The notes under the pieces are model-generated. The model worked only from the letters and a program-made list of their open reading frames with translations. It was not told the DNA's origin and did no database searches. Positions 16,367-24,931 of a DNA stretch of 64,000 nt are shown piece by piece (the stretch's first letter is position 1; each line of letters starts with the position of its first letter). This DNA comes from Streptomyces sp. A0642 (lineage in GTDB: Bacteria; Actinomycetota; Actinomycetes; Streptomycetales; Streptomycetaceae). Location: the NCBI RefSeq assembly GCF_004795105.1, contig NZ_SSBL01000010.1:168850-232849 (forward strand), given 5' to 3'. The position numbers and the translations under genes are program-made.

Positions 16367-17075
16367 ACCAGGCCGCGACCATGTACCCCACGCCGTACGG
16401 CGCGTCGTCGTACAGCAGCCGCCCGTCCAGCCCGGCTCCCTCGGCCGCCCCCGCGAGCACCTGCCAGGGCGCGCGGCCCGCGGCCTTGAGTTCGTACGCC
16501 AGCGCCTCGTCCAGCGCGATCAGCGCGGCCGTGTCGGCGGCGCCCAGCGCGCGCGACGCCTCCGCGTCGAACCCGACGGCCCGCTCGTCCAGGTAGCCGG
16601 GCGACTTCAGGGTGCGGCAGGCACTGCCGTCGCCCATGACCAGCAGCGCGACCCGGTCCGCGCGAGCGGCCAGCGCGCGCCCCGTCTCCGTACAGCGGCC
16701 GGTCTCCAGCGGTTCGCCCACGCCGAGCGCCTCGACCGGGGCACCCGCCCACCCGGTGCCGGCCAGCAGCCATGCGCCGACCGCGAGGGACGGGGGCAGC
16801 CGGCGCTCGGCGACGGTCCCCAGGTCCCGGCCCAGCCGGACGTCGAGATCCACGCCGAACTCCTGGAAACCGCCGGTGGCGCCCTCGGGGTGAGTACCGC
16901 GCCCCGCGAGGTCCGCCGGGCCGATCACGACCAGCAGATCGGGCCGGGAGGCCGCGAGCACGCCCAGCGCATCGGTGCACGCGGCTCTTGCTCCGTCGAG
17001 CTCGGGCGCGGCACCGGCGGCGACGTCGGGGACCAGCAGCGGCGGGCAGGGGCAGACAGCGGCGGCGACAAGCAT
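16362..17075 (-). CDS. Class III extradiol ring-cleavage dioxygenase-like protein
   Basis: This 237-residue protein resembles the catalytic B-subunit fold of LigB-type extradiol dioxygenases. It begins VAAAVCPCPPLLVPDVA and has PDLLVVIGPAD, ALLVMGDGSACRTLKSPGYLDERAVGFD and LYDDAPYGVGYMVAAW. These blocks are shared by a conserved Streptomyces family found next to miaB. No aromatic degradation genes surround it and the iron ligands are not certain, so the activity is unproven. ATG 17075 starts directly before the conserved block. Confidence 0.8.
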   Translation of the reverse strand: MLVAAAVCPCPPLLVPDVAAGAAPELDGARAACTDALGVLAASRPDLLVVIGPADLAGRGTHPEGATGGFQEFGVDLDVRLGRDLGTVAERRLPPSLAVGAWLLAGTGWAGAPVEALGVGEPLETGRCTETGRALAARADRVALLVMGDGSACRTLKSPGYLDERAVGFDAEASRALGAADTAALIALDEALAYELKAAGRAPWQVLAGAAEGAGLDGRLLYDDAPYGVGYMVAAWS

Positions 17076-17156
17076 GAGGGGCAGCGTACTGGTCGGCCGT
17101 CTCGCACCCGGCGGACCCCCGCGGGCCACCGCTCCGGCCCACGGAGCAGGGAGCCG

Positions 17157-17227
17157 GCCCCGCGACGGCCGCCGGACGGGCCGCCGGCCCCGAGGCTGCC
17201 GCCGGACGGGTAGCCGGCCCCGAGACG
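17157..17227. repeat. 30-bp imperfect tandem repeat upstream of the dioxygenase-like gene
   Basis: The unit GCCGCCGGACGGG followed by GCCGGCCCCGAG appears at 17168 and 17198, with a degenerate trace on either side. The rest of the 216-bp gap contains GTCC-rich low-complexity sequence. It separates miaB (ends 17292) from the dioxygenase-like gene. Confidence 0.6.
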
Positions 17228-17291
17228 GCCGGCAGCCGACGGCCGCGCCGGGAGCCGGACCGTCCGTCCGCCCGTCCGTCGCTGCCGTCCG

Positions 17292-18812
17292 TCAGTCGCA
17301 GCCGCAGCCCGGGGCCGAGGCGGCGGGCAGCGGTGCCGGCGCGCCGATCCCCGGCAGGCCCAGCATGACCCCGGCGGGCTTGGCGGCCGCGGCGGCGGTG
17401 CGCTTCTCCCAGGCGTCCCCCGAGCGGGTCCGACGCACCCCGAGGGGCGCGCCCTCGGCCAGCAGGTGGTGCGGGGCGGCGTAGCTGATCTCGACGGTCA
17501 CCACGTCACCCGGCCGGACGTCCTGGTCCGGCTTCGTGAAGTGGACCAGGCGGTTGTCGGGTGCGCGGCCGGAGAGCCGGTGGGTGGCCCCGTCCTTGCG
17601 GCCCTCACCCTCGGCGACCATGACCTCGAGCGTGCGGCCCACCTGCTTCTTGTTCTCCGACCAGGAGATCTCCTCCTGGAGGGCGGACAGGCGCATGTAC
17701 CGCTCCTGCACGACCTCCTTGGGGATCTGCCCCTCCATGTCGGCGGCGGGGGTCCCGGGGCGCTTGGAGTACTGGAAGGTGAAGGCGTTGGCGAATCGCG
17801 CCTCCCGGACCGCGTGCATGGTCTGCTCGAAGTCCTCCTCGGTCTCGCCGGGGAAGCCCACGATGATGTCGGTGGAGATCGCCGCGTCGGGCATCGCGGC
17901 CCGCACCTTGTCGATGATGCCGAGGAAGCGTTCCTGCCGGTACGAGCGGCGCATCGCCTTCAGGATCGTGTCCGAGCCCGACTGCATCGGCATGTGGAGC
18001 TGCGGCATCACGTTCGGCGTCTCGGCCATGGCCGCGATCACGTCGTCGGTGAAGTCGCGCGGGTGCGGGGAGGTGAAGCGGACCCGCTCCAGGCCCTCGA
18101 TCCGGCCGCAGGCGCGCAGCAGCTTGGAGAAGGCCTCGCGGTCGCCGATGTCGGAGCCGTACGCGTTGACGTTCTGGCCGAGCAGGGTGATCTCGGAGAC
18201 ACCCTCGGCGACCAGCGCCTCGATCTCGGCCAGGATGTCGCCGGTCCGGCGGTCCTTCTCCTTGCCGCGCAGCGCCGGAACGATGCAGAAGGTGCACGTG
18301 TTGTTGCAGCCGACGGAGATCGAGACCCACGCGGCGTACGCGGACTCACGGCGCGTGGGCAGCGTGGAGGGGAACGCCTCCAGGGATTCGGCGATCTCGA
18401 TCTGCGCCTCCTCCTGGATACGGGCGCGCTCCAGCAGCACGGGCAGCTTGCCGATGTTGTGCGTACCGAAGACGACGTCGACCCACGGGGCTCGCTGGAC
18501 GATGGTGTCGCGGTCCTTCTGCGCGAGGCAGCCGCCGACCGCGATCTGCATCCCGGGGCGCTTCGTCTTCATCGGAGCGAGGCGGCCGAGGTTCCCGTAG
18601 AGCTTGTTGTCGGCGTTCTCCCGCACCGCGCAGGTGTTGAAGACGACCACGTCGGCGTCGCCGTCGGAGCCCTCGGGCGCCCGCACATAGCCGGCGTCCT
18701 CCAGCAGTCCCGACAGCCGCTCGGAGTCGTGGACGTTCATCTGGCACCCGTAGGTGCGCACCTCATAGCTTTTTCTGACGTCCACTGCTTCGCTCCGGTT
18801 GCCGCTGCTCAT
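17292..18812 (-). CDS. miaB: tRNA-2-methylthio-N6-dimethylallyladenosine synthase MiaB
   Basis: MiaB is a radical-SAM methylthiotransferase acting on i6A37 of tRNA after MiaA. The 506-residue protein has the auxiliary cluster cysteines in YGCQMN, NTCAVREN and GGCLAQ, the radical-SAM motif CNNTCTFCIVP, and a C-terminal TRAM domain (about 375-450). It ends in a non-conserved Ala-rich tail with cysteines (APGCGCD). ATG 18812 has no ribosome-binding site, but TACCCT lies six bases upstream, so a leaderless start is plausible. It is divergent from the TAXI gene. Confidence 0.96.
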   Translation of the reverse strand: MSSGNRSEAVDVRKSYEVRTYGCQMNVHDSERLSGLLEDAGYVRAPEGSDGDADVVVFNTCAVRENADNKLYGNLGRLAPMKTKRPGMQIAVGGCLAQKDRDTIVQRAPWVDVVFGTHNIGKLPVLLERARIQEEAQIEIAESLEAFPSTLPTRRESAYAAWVSISVGCNNTCTFCIVPALRGKEKDRRTGDILAEIEALVAEGVSEITLLGQNVNAYGSDIGDREAFSKLLRACGRIEGLERVRFTSPHPRDFTDDVIAAMAETPNVMPQLHMPMQSGSDTILKAMRRSYRQERFLGIIDKVRAAMPDAAISTDIIVGFPGETEEDFEQTMHAVREARFANAFTFQYSKRPGTPAADMEGQIPKEVVQERYMRLSALQEEISWSENKKQVGRTLEVMVAEGEGRKDGATHRLSGRAPDNRLVHFTKPDQDVRPGDVVTVEISYAAPHHLLAEGAPLGVRRTRSGDAWEKRTAAAAAKPAGVMLGLPGIGAPAPLPAASAPGCGCD

Positions 18813-18818
18813 GCGACA

Positions 18819-18824
18819 AGGGTA
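18819..18824 (-). promoter_or_regulatory. Candidate -10 element for a leaderless miaB transcript
   Basis: On the reverse strand TACCCT is followed by TGTCGC and the ATG of miaB. The geometry matches leaderless Streptomyces promoters, and no Shine-Dalgarno sequence is present. The -35 region is weak. Confidence 0.35.
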
Positions 18825-18947
18825 GGCGCTGCACGGGCGCCTCCCGCAGCGGGCGGCCTCCGGGCCCGCGCCCCGGCCCCCGTACGAGGCGTGAGATCGG
18901 CCGGCACCCCTGGCCAGGGCCGGGAACCACCTGGCAGGATCGCCGCC

Positions 18948-19946
18948 ATGCTCCCGGCTCTGTCCCGAATCGGCCGGCGTCGCTCGCTGCGGGCGGGCGC
19001 CGCCCTCCTCGTCGTGCTCGGGCTGCTGCTCTGGTGGCTGCTGCCCCTCGCGGACCCCGCACCGAACGGAACGCTGTCGTTCAGCACCGGGGTGCGCAGC
19101 GGCGTCTACCAGCGCTACGGGGAGCGGCTCAAGGCCGCCCTCGCCAAGGATCTTCCCGAGGTGTCGATACAGCTCCAGACCAGCGAGGGGTCGCAGCAGA
19201 ACATCGCCCGGGTGGCGACGGGCAAGGCCGACTTCACCATCGCGACGACCGATGCCGTCGCCACGTACCTCAGGGACCGCAAGCCCGGTGCCGACCGGCT
19301 GCGCGGCTGTGTCCGGCTGTACGACGACTACATCCAGCTGGTCGTGAAGCGGGACTCCGACATCCGCAGGGTCGGGGATCTGCGGGGAAAGACGGTGGCG
19401 GTCGGGCAGCCGGGGTCGGGGGTGCGGCTGGTCGCCGACCGCCTGATGACGGCCGCGGGCCTGGACCCCGCCGCCGATGTGACGGCCGTGCCGGTGGGCA
19501 TCGACACGATGCCGCAGCTGCTGGAGGACGGGCGGCTCGACGCGTTCTTCTGGTCCGGCGGGCTGCCCACGAGTGCGGTGGCCGATCTCTCGGACCGGTT
19601 CTCCATCCGGCTGGTTCCGCTGGAGGACCCGCTCATCAAGGAGCTCCAGGCCGCCGGCGGATCCACCCGTTTCTACCGTTCGGCCGTGATGCCCGCCGAC
19701 GCCTACCTCAACGCGCAGCAGGGGCAGGCCGTCCCCACGGTGGCGGTGGCCAACGTGCTGGTGACCACGAACCGCACCGACCCCGCGATGACGGAGGCGT
19801 TCACCCGGACGGTGATCGACAGCCGGGACCGGATCGGGCGTGAGGTGCACGCCGCACAGCTGGTGGACCTGCGGACGGCGATCTACACGGATCCGCTGCC
19901 GCTGCACGAGGGGGCCAAGCGCTACTACCGCTCGGTCAAGCCCTGA
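18948..19946 (+). CDS. TAXI-family TRAP transporter solute-binding protein, membrane-anchored
   Basis: This 332-residue protein has an N-terminal membrane anchor (LRAGAALLVVLGLLLWWLLPL) followed by a TAXI-type periplasmic-binding fold: STGVRSGVYQRYGERL, ATGKADFTIATTDAV, GKTVAVGQPGSGVRLVADRL and LDAFFWSGGLPTSAV. TAXI proteins bind small organic acids such as glutamate or 2-oxoglutarate and normally work with a fused DctQM permease. No permease is encoded nearby. ATG 18948 follows AGGA at a good spacing. It lies convergent to gluK, and a sensory partnership is conceivable but unproven. Confidence 0.88.
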   Translation: MLPALSRIGRRRSLRAGAALLVVLGLLLWWLLPLADPAPNGTLSFSTGVRSGVYQRYGERLKAALAKDLPEVSIQLQTSEGSQQNIARVATGKADFTIATTDAVATYLRDRKPGADRLRGCVRLYDDYIQLVVKRDSDIRRVGDLRGKTVAVGQPGSGVRLVADRLMTAAGLDPAADVTAVPVGIDTMPQLLEDGRLDAFFWSGGLPTSAVADLSDRFSIRLVPLEDPLIKELQAAGGSTRFYRSAVMPADAYLNAQQGQAVPTVAVANVLVTTNRTDPAMTEAFTRTVIDSRDRIGREVHAAQLVDLRTAIYTDPLPLHEGAKRYYRSVKP

Positions 19947-19960
19947 GACCCCGCCGAAGC

Positions 19961-19978
19961 GGGCCGGCTTCCCGGCCC
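19961..19978. terminator. GC hairpin after the TAXI gene
   Basis: GGGCCGG and CCGGCCC pair around a four-base CTTC loop 15 bases after the TAXI stop. The 106-bp gap to the converging gluK gene has no gene. Confidence 0.5.
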
Positions 19979-20052
19979 CGTAGCCGGTCGCGCGGGATGC
20001 CGGGGGCGGGGGGCATCCAGAGGGCCGGGGGCCTGCTGGACGATGCCGGCTC

Positions 20053-21447
20053 TCAGCCCTGCGGTCCGTTGCGCGGCACCGAGACCGTCACACGCAGCCC
20101 GTGGGGTTCGTTCCGGGTGCAGGCCAGCGAACCGGCGCTGGCGGCGAGGAGCGCCTTGGAGATCGAGAGGCCGAGGCCGGAGCCCCGTACGTTCTGATGC
20201 TGTGAGCTGCGCCAGAACCGGTCACCGACACGCTCCATCTCCTGCTCGGTGAGCCCCGGCCCCCGGTCGGCGACGACGACGGTCACGCGGGTGCTGTCGG
20301 AGGCGACGGTGACCCGGACCTCCTCGTCCTCGGGAGTGAACTTCAGAGCGTTGTCGATCACGGCGTCGAGCGCGCTGGACAGCGCGATGGGATCGGCCCA
20401 GGCCGTGACGGCCGGGAGGCCGTCCGCGATGAGCCGTACGCCCTTCTCCTCGGCCACCGGCCGCCAGGAGTTGACCCGTTCGGAGCTGAGGGCGCCTATG
20501 TCCGTGAGCTGGAGATCGGCGTCGGCGTGCTCGGCCAGCGCCAGGTCCAGGAGGTCGTCGAGCACCTGTCCGAGGCGCTTGCCCTCCGTACGCACCGAGG
20601 CGATCTCCTCGTTGCCCTCGGGCAGTTCGAGGGCGAGCAGCTCGATCCGCAGCAGCAGCGCGGCCAGTGGATTCCGCAACTGGTGCGAGGCGTCCGCCAC
20701 GAAGGCCCGCTGCTGCTCCAGCACGTCCTCGACGTTGTCGGCCATCTCGTTGAACGAACGGGCCAGCCGCCTGAGTTCCGGCGGGCCGCCGGACACCGCG
20801 ACCCGGGACCGCATCCGGCCGCTGGCGATGTCGTGGGCTGCGGCGTCCAGCGTCCGCACGGGGAGCAGCACCCAGCCGGTGAGCCGGTTGGCGGCGCCGA
20901 CGGCCACCAGCATCGCGATCACCTCGCCCGCGGCGATCAGCACCCAGCCGCGGAGTGTGGCGGCGCGCATCTGGCCGGTGGGCGAGTCGATGACGACGAC
21001 GGCGATCACATCGCCGTCCCGGACGACGGGCGAGGCCACGACCACGCGGCCGTCCTGCCAGGGCCACACCTGCGGCGGATCGTGGCTGCGGCGGCCCAGC
21101 AGCGCCTCCTTGAACGCCTCGCGGCCCTCGCCCTCCACGGGCAGGATCCAGGACGCCGGCGCCTTGGCCATCGCGGAGTCGTCGCGGTAGAAGACGCCGG
21201 CCCTGATGCCGTACACCGAGTCGTACGTCGCCAGCTCGCCCTGGAGCGTGCGGCGTCGTTCGTCGTAGCCGACGGTGCGCTCGGTGATGAACTGGGCGAG
21301 TGCGGCGAAGCGCGCCGTGTCGTCGATGCGGTCGATCACGACGCGCTGCTGCTGAGCCGCCGCCACGCTCACGGCCAGCGGGAAGCCGAGCGCGAGCAGG
21401 ACGGCCGCCATGAGGACGATGAGCAGCGGAAGCAGCCGGGTGCGCAA
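20053..21447 (-). CDS. gluK: Sensor histidine kinase GluK-like
   Basis: This 464-residue membrane kinase has TM1 at about 7-30, an external sensor region of about 130 residues, TM2 at about 166-186, then HAMP, HisKA with the phosphoacceptor His255 in DASHQLRNPLAAL, and HATPase_c with NALKFTPEDEE, DRGPGL and GSGLGLSI. Its position next to a response regulator and divergent from a glutamate ABC operon is that of gluK in S. coelicolor, where GluK is reported to sense external glutamate. The start is the TTG at 21447, 16 bases after the regulator stop; an internal ATG is possible but would shorten TM1. The name rests on synteny. Confidence 0.9.
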   Translation of the reverse strand: MRTRLLPLLIVLMAAVLLALGFPLAVSVAAAQQQRVVIDRIDDTARFAALAQFITERTVGYDERRRTLQGELATYDSVYGIRAGVFYRDDSAMAKAPASWILPVEGEGREAFKEALLGRRSHDPPQVWPWQDGRVVVASPVVRDGDVIAVVVIDSPTGQMRAATLRGWVLIAAGEVIAMLVAVGAANRLTGWVLLPVRTLDAAAHDIASGRMRSRVAVSGGPPELRRLARSFNEMADNVEDVLEQQRAFVADASHQLRNPLAALLLRIELLALELPEGNEEIASVRTEGKRLGQVLDDLLDLALAEHADADLQLTDIGALSSERVNSWRPVAEEKGVRLIADGLPAVTAWADPIALSSALDAVIDNALKFTPEDEEVRVTVASDSTRVTVVVADRGPGLTEQEMERVGDRFWRSSQHQNVRGSGLGLSISKALLAASAGSLACTRNEPHGLRVTVSVPRNGPQG

Positions 21448-21463
21448 GGGGAAGGGACGCCTT

Positions 21464-22156
21464 CTACGCGGACGGTGCGACGAGGCGGTAGCCGACCCCG
21501 CGCACGGTCTCGATCAGGGCGGGCAGCCGCAGCTTGGAGCGCAGGGAGGCCACGTGCACCTCCAGGGTGCGCCCCGTCCCCTCCCAGCTCGTACGCCACA
21601 CCTCGCTGATGATCTGCTCCCGGCGGAACACCACGCCGGGCCGCTGGGCGAGCAGCGCGAGCAGGTCGAACTCCTTGCGGGTGAGCTGTACTTCGCTGCC
21701 GTCGACGCTCACCCGGCGGGTGGGCAGCTCGATGTGCACATGCCCCAGACGCAGCGCGGCGACGGGGGTGGGCGCGGTGTCCTCGCTGCCCGCCTTGCGA
21801 CGGCTCACGGCGTGGATACGGGCGAGGAGTTCGCCGGTGTCGTACGGCTTGGTCACGTAGTCGTCGGCGCCGAGGTTGAGTCCGTGGATCCGTGAGCGGA
21901 CGTCGGCCCGCGCCGTCACCATGATCACGGGTACGGAACTGCGCTTGCGGATCTTGCCGCAGACCTCGTAGCCGTCCTGGTCGGGGAGGCCGAGGTCGAG
22001 GAGCACGACGCCGAACGGTTCCGTGTCGGCGGGGAGGAGCGCCTGCAGGGCCTCCTCGCCGCTGCGGGCGTGGACCACCTTGAAGCCGTGCCGGGCGAGG
22101 ATCGCGGACAGGGCTGCGGCGACGTGGTTGTCGTCCTCGACGAGCAGCAGTCTCAT
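21464..22156 (-). CDS. gluR: OmpR-family response regulator GluR-like
   Basis: This 230-residue regulator has a receiver domain with Asp54 in VLLDLGLPD, KPYDTGELLARI, and a winged-helix DNA-binding domain ending VRGVGYRLV. It is co-transcribed with the downstream kinase. It is divergent from gluA, so the shared 337-bp region should hold its binding site. ATG 22156 directly begins the receiver fold (MRLLLVEDDN). Activation of gluABCD by the GluR homologue is known from S. coelicolor. Here it is inferred from gene order. Confidence 0.92.
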   Translation of the reverse strand: MRLLLVEDDNHVAAALSAILARHGFKVVHARSGEEALQALLPADTEPFGVVLLDLGLPDQDGYEVCGKIRKRSSVPVIMVTARADVRSRIHGLNLGADDYVTKPYDTGELLARIHAVSRRKAGSEDTAPTPVAALRLGHVHIELPTRRVSVDGSEVQLTRKEFDLLALLAQRPGVVFRREQIISEVWRTSWEGTGRTLEVHVASLRSKLRLPALIETVRGVGYRLVAPSA

Positions 22157-22205
22157 GGCCCCCCTCTCCGCCGGTGCGCGGTGATCTCCGCAGGTGTGCG
22201 GTGAC

Positions 22206-22221
22206 TGTACGGTCGCGTACA
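22206..22221. promoter_or_regulatory. Palindrome upstream of gluR, candidate regulator site
   Basis: TGTACG and CGTACA are perfect 6-bp arms around GTCG, 50 bp upstream of the gluR start. OmpR-type regulators usually bind direct repeats, so this could equally be the site of another regulator. Confidence 0.4.
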
Positions 22222-22430
22222 CCTCCGGTTACTTCCCCGTACCGGGGCGTTTCACGTCAGGGTGTACCAGAGCATCCACCCCGATCACGGAGGGCCAGTC
22301 AAGAGCCCGCCTGTTGCATCGACGTTTCCGTTATGCACCCGGTACGCCCCGGGGGCCGCCGAGGCGTCCCGTTCACGCGGAGTGTCCGGTTGCCGCCGGA
22401 TCGTTATGCTCAATTTCCGCTCAGATGTAA

Positions 22431-22452
22431 TGACGCTGGTCGCACTGCGTCA
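22431..22452. promoter_or_regulatory. Inverted repeat upstream of gluA, candidate operator
   Basis: TGACGC and GCGTCA are perfect 6-bp arms separated by ten bases, about one helical turn centre to centre, 42 bp before the gluA start. The position fits an activator or repressor site next to the gluA promoter. Confidence 0.4.
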
Positions 22453-22493
22453 CTAAGGTCCTTCCCAACCGAGGAGGACGGAGCAAAAAGCCG

Positions 22494-23279
22494 ATGAGCG
22501 GAGTTTCAGTGACCAAGGGCGCCGAGGACGCTGCACCCGCGGCCGGCGACCTGGTTGTGCTGAGCAACGTCAACAAGCACTTCGGCGCGCTGCATGTGCT
22601 CCAGGACATCGACCTGACGATCGCCCGTGGCGAGGTCGTGGTCGTCATCGGGCCCTCGGGGTCCGGGAAGTCCACGCTGTGCCGCACGATCAACCGCTTG
22701 GAGACGATCGACTCGGGCGCGATCTCGATCGACGGGAAGCCGTTGCCCGCGGAGGGCAAGGAACTGGCGCGGCTGCGTGCCGACGTCGGCATGGTCTTCC
22801 AGTCGTTCAATCTCTTCGCCCACAAGACGGTGCTGGAGAACGTCACGCTCGGCCAGCTCAAGGTCCGCAGGACGGACAAGAAGACGGCCGAGGACAAGGC
22901 GCGTTCGCTGCTCGACCGGGTGGGCGTCGGGACCCAGGCCGACAAGTACCCCTCCCAGCTCTCCGGCGGCCAGCAGCAGCGTGTGGCGATCGCCCGGGCG
23001 CTGGCGATGGACCCGAAGGTCATGCTCTTCGACGAGCCGACCTCCGCGCTGGACCCGGAGATGATCAACGAGGTGCTGGAGGTCATGCAGCAGCTCGCCC
23101 GCGACGGCATGACCATGGTCGTCGTCACCCACGAGATGGGCTTCGCGCGTTCCGCGGCGAACCGGGTCGTCTTCATGGCGGACGGGAAGATCGTCGAAGA
23201 GACCGTGCCCGACCAGTTCTTCAGCAACCCGCGCAGTGACCGGGCCAAGGACTTCCTGTCGAAGATCCTTCACCACTGA
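22494..23279 (+). CDS. gluA: Glutamate ABC transporter ATP-binding protein GluA
   Basis: This 261-residue ATPase energises glutamate uptake. It has Walker A GPSGSGKSTLCR, the Q-loop VFQSFNLFAHKT, the signature LSGGQQQRVAIARAL, Walker B MLFDEPTSALDPE and the switch His in VTHEMGFA. This is the polar amino-acid (GlnQ/HisP) subfamily. ATG 22494 has a strong ribosome-binding site upstream. It is the first of four genes in the order ATPase, binding protein, permease, permease, as in the glu clusters of Streptomyces and Corynebacterium. Confidence 0.95.
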   Translation: MSGVSVTKGAEDAAPAAGDLVVLSNVNKHFGALHVLQDIDLTIARGEVVVVIGPSGSGKSTLCRTINRLETIDSGAISIDGKPLPAEGKELARLRADVGMVFQSFNLFAHKTVLENVTLGQLKVRRTDKKTAEDKARSLLDRVGVGTQADKYPSQLSGGQQQRVAIARALAMDPKVMLFDEPTSALDPEMINEVLEVMQQLARDGMTMVVVTHEMGFARSAANRVVFMADGKIVEETVPDQFFSNPRSDRAKDFLSKILHH

Positions 23280-23348
23280 TGGAGCCTTCGCCGCCGGTCC
23301 CCGGACCGGCCGATCACTCACCTCGCGTCAACTCTAGGGAAATTCACC

Positions 23349-24191
23349 ATGCAGCTTCGTAAGGTCACCGCCGCCTCGGCCGCCGTGCTCGCCCTCGCCC
23401 TGACCGCCACCGCCTGTGGCTCCGACGACAAGGACGACTCGGCCGGGTCGGGCGGCGGCAAGAAGATCACGATCGGCATCAAGATCGACCAGCCCGGTAT
23501 CGGCCTGAAGACCCCGGACGGCAAGTACACGGGCTTCGACGTCGATGTCGCCACGTACGTCGCCAAGGAACTCGGCTACGACGCCAAGAACATCGAGTTC
23601 AAGGAGACGAAGAGCGCCGACCGCGAGACGGCGATCGAGCGCGGTGACGTGAAGTTCATCGCCGCCTCCTACTCGATCAACGACGAGCGGCTGCAGAAGG
23701 TCGACTTCGCCGGCCCGTACCTCCTCGCGCACCAGGACATCCTGGTCCGCGCCGACGACAGCACGATCAAGTCGCCCGAGGACCTGAACAACAAGAAGCT
23801 CTGCTCGGTCACCGGATCCACCTCGGCGAAGAACGTCAAGGAGAAGCTGGCCCCGAAGGCGCAGCTCCAGGAGTACGGCGGATACTCGGAGTGCCTGACC
23901 GGCCTGGAGAACAAGGTCATCGACGCGCTGACCACGGATGACAGCATCCTGGCCGGTTACGCCTCGCAGGACGCCCACAAGGGCAAGTTCAAGCTGGCCG
24001 GCTTCAAGATGACCAACGAGAACTACGGCATCGGCCTGAAGAAGGGTGACGCCGACCTCAAGAAGAAGATCAACGACGCGCTGACCAAGATGGTCTCGGA
24101 CGGTTCGTGGGAGAAGGCCGTGAAGGCCAACTTCGGTCCGGCGGGCTACAAGAACGAAGCGGCCCCCAAGATCGGCAACGTCGTCAAGTGA
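23349..24191 (+). CDS. gluB: Glutamate-binding lipoprotein GluB
   Basis: This 280-residue solute-binding protein has a signal peptide with lipobox LTATAC (Cys23). It carries the SBP_bac_3 fold: PDGKYTGFDVDVATYVAKEL, KSADRETAIERGDVKFIAAS, VDFAGPYLLAHQDILV. It should be anchored outside the membrane and deliver glutamate to GluC-GluD. The 69-bp gap after gluA is longer than the other junctions; abundant binding proteins often get extra expression through such gaps, but I see no clear promoter there. Confidence 0.94.
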   Translation: MQLRKVTAASAAVLALALTATACGSDDKDDSAGSGGGKKITIGIKIDQPGIGLKTPDGKYTGFDVDVATYVAKELGYDAKNIEFKETKSADRETAIERGDVKFIAASYSINDERLQKVDFAGPYLLAHQDILVRADDSTIKSPEDLNNKKLCSVTGSTSAKNVKEKLAPKAQLQEYGGYSECLTGLENKVIDALTTDDSILAGYASQDAHKGKFKLAGFKMTNENYGIGLKKGDADLKKKINDALTKMVSDGSWEKAVKANFGPAGYKNEAAPKIGNVVK

Positions 24192-24265
24192 AGCGGGGCT
24201 GACCGGGCGCGCCGCCACTGAAGGCGGCGCGCCGTGCCCTTCTACACGCGGAAGCGCGGGAGATC

Positions 24266-24931
24266 GTGTTCGACTTTCTTGATGGTTACGACCTGCTTGG
24301 GGCGTTCTGGGTGACGGTGCAACTCGCCGTCTACTCCGCCCTCGGCTCCCTCATATGGGGAACGCTGCTGGCCGGCATGAAGGTCAGCCCGGTCCCCCTG
24401 ATGCGCGGTTTCGCGACCGGCTATGTGAACGTGGTCCGGAACATACCCCTGACCGTGATCATTGTGTTCTCGTCGCTGGGCCTCTTCCAGACGCTCGACG
24501 TCAAGCTCGGCGCCAGCGACTTCACCGACATCAACTTCCGGCTCGCGGTTCTCTCCCTGAGCGCGTACACCGCGGCGTTCGTCTGCGAAGCCCTGCGATC
24601 CGGCATCAACACGGTGCCGGTCGGCCAGGCCGAAGCAGCGCGCGCCCTGGGCCTCACGTTCGCTCAGGTCCTGCGGCTGATCATTCTCCCGCAGGCCTTC
24701 CGCTCGGTCGTCAACCCGCTCTCCAACGTGCTGATCGCGCTGACGAAGAACACCACCGTCGCTTCCGCGATCGGGGTGGCGGAGGCGGCGTACCTGATGA
24801 AGGGCATGATCGAGGCGGAGGCGCAACTGCTGCTGATCGCGGCCATCTTCGCGTTCGGATTCATCGTTCTGACCCTCCCCACCGGCCTCCTTCTCGGCTG
24901 GGTGAGCAAGAAGGTGGCGGTGAAGCGATGA
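24266..24931 (+). CDS. gluC: Glutamate ABC transporter permease GluC
   Basis: This 221-residue integral membrane permease of the polar amino-acid family has about five membrane segments. The ATPase-coupling EAA loop reads EAARALGLTFAQVLRLIILPQAFRSV in outline (near residues 122-147). The start is a GTG at 24266 with GGGAGA just upstream. Its stop overlaps the gluD start in ATGA, so the two permeases are translationally coupled and probably form a heterodimer. Confidence 0.94.
   Translation: MFDFLDGYDLLGAFWVTVQLAVYSALGSLIWGTLLAGMKVSPVPLMRGFATGYVNVVRNIPLTVIIVFSSLGLFQTLDVKLGASDFTDINFRLAVLSLSAYTAAFVCEALRSGINTVPVGQAEAARALGLTFAQVLRLIILPQAFRSVVNPLSNVLIALTKNTTVASAIGVAEAAYLMKGMIEAEAQLLLIAAIFAFGFIVLTLPTGLLLGWVSKKVAVKR

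Larger units (their letters stand above)
22157..22493. promoter_or_regulatory. gluR/gluA divergent control region
   Basis: This 337-bp gap contains no gene and must carry both divergent promoters. It holds a near-gluR palindrome at 22206-22221 and a near-gluA inverted repeat at 22431-22452. An AT-richer patch at about 22400-22435 stands out from the GC-rich background. The gluA ribosome-binding site is a GAGGAGGACGGAG tract at 22471-22483. Confidence 0.7.
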
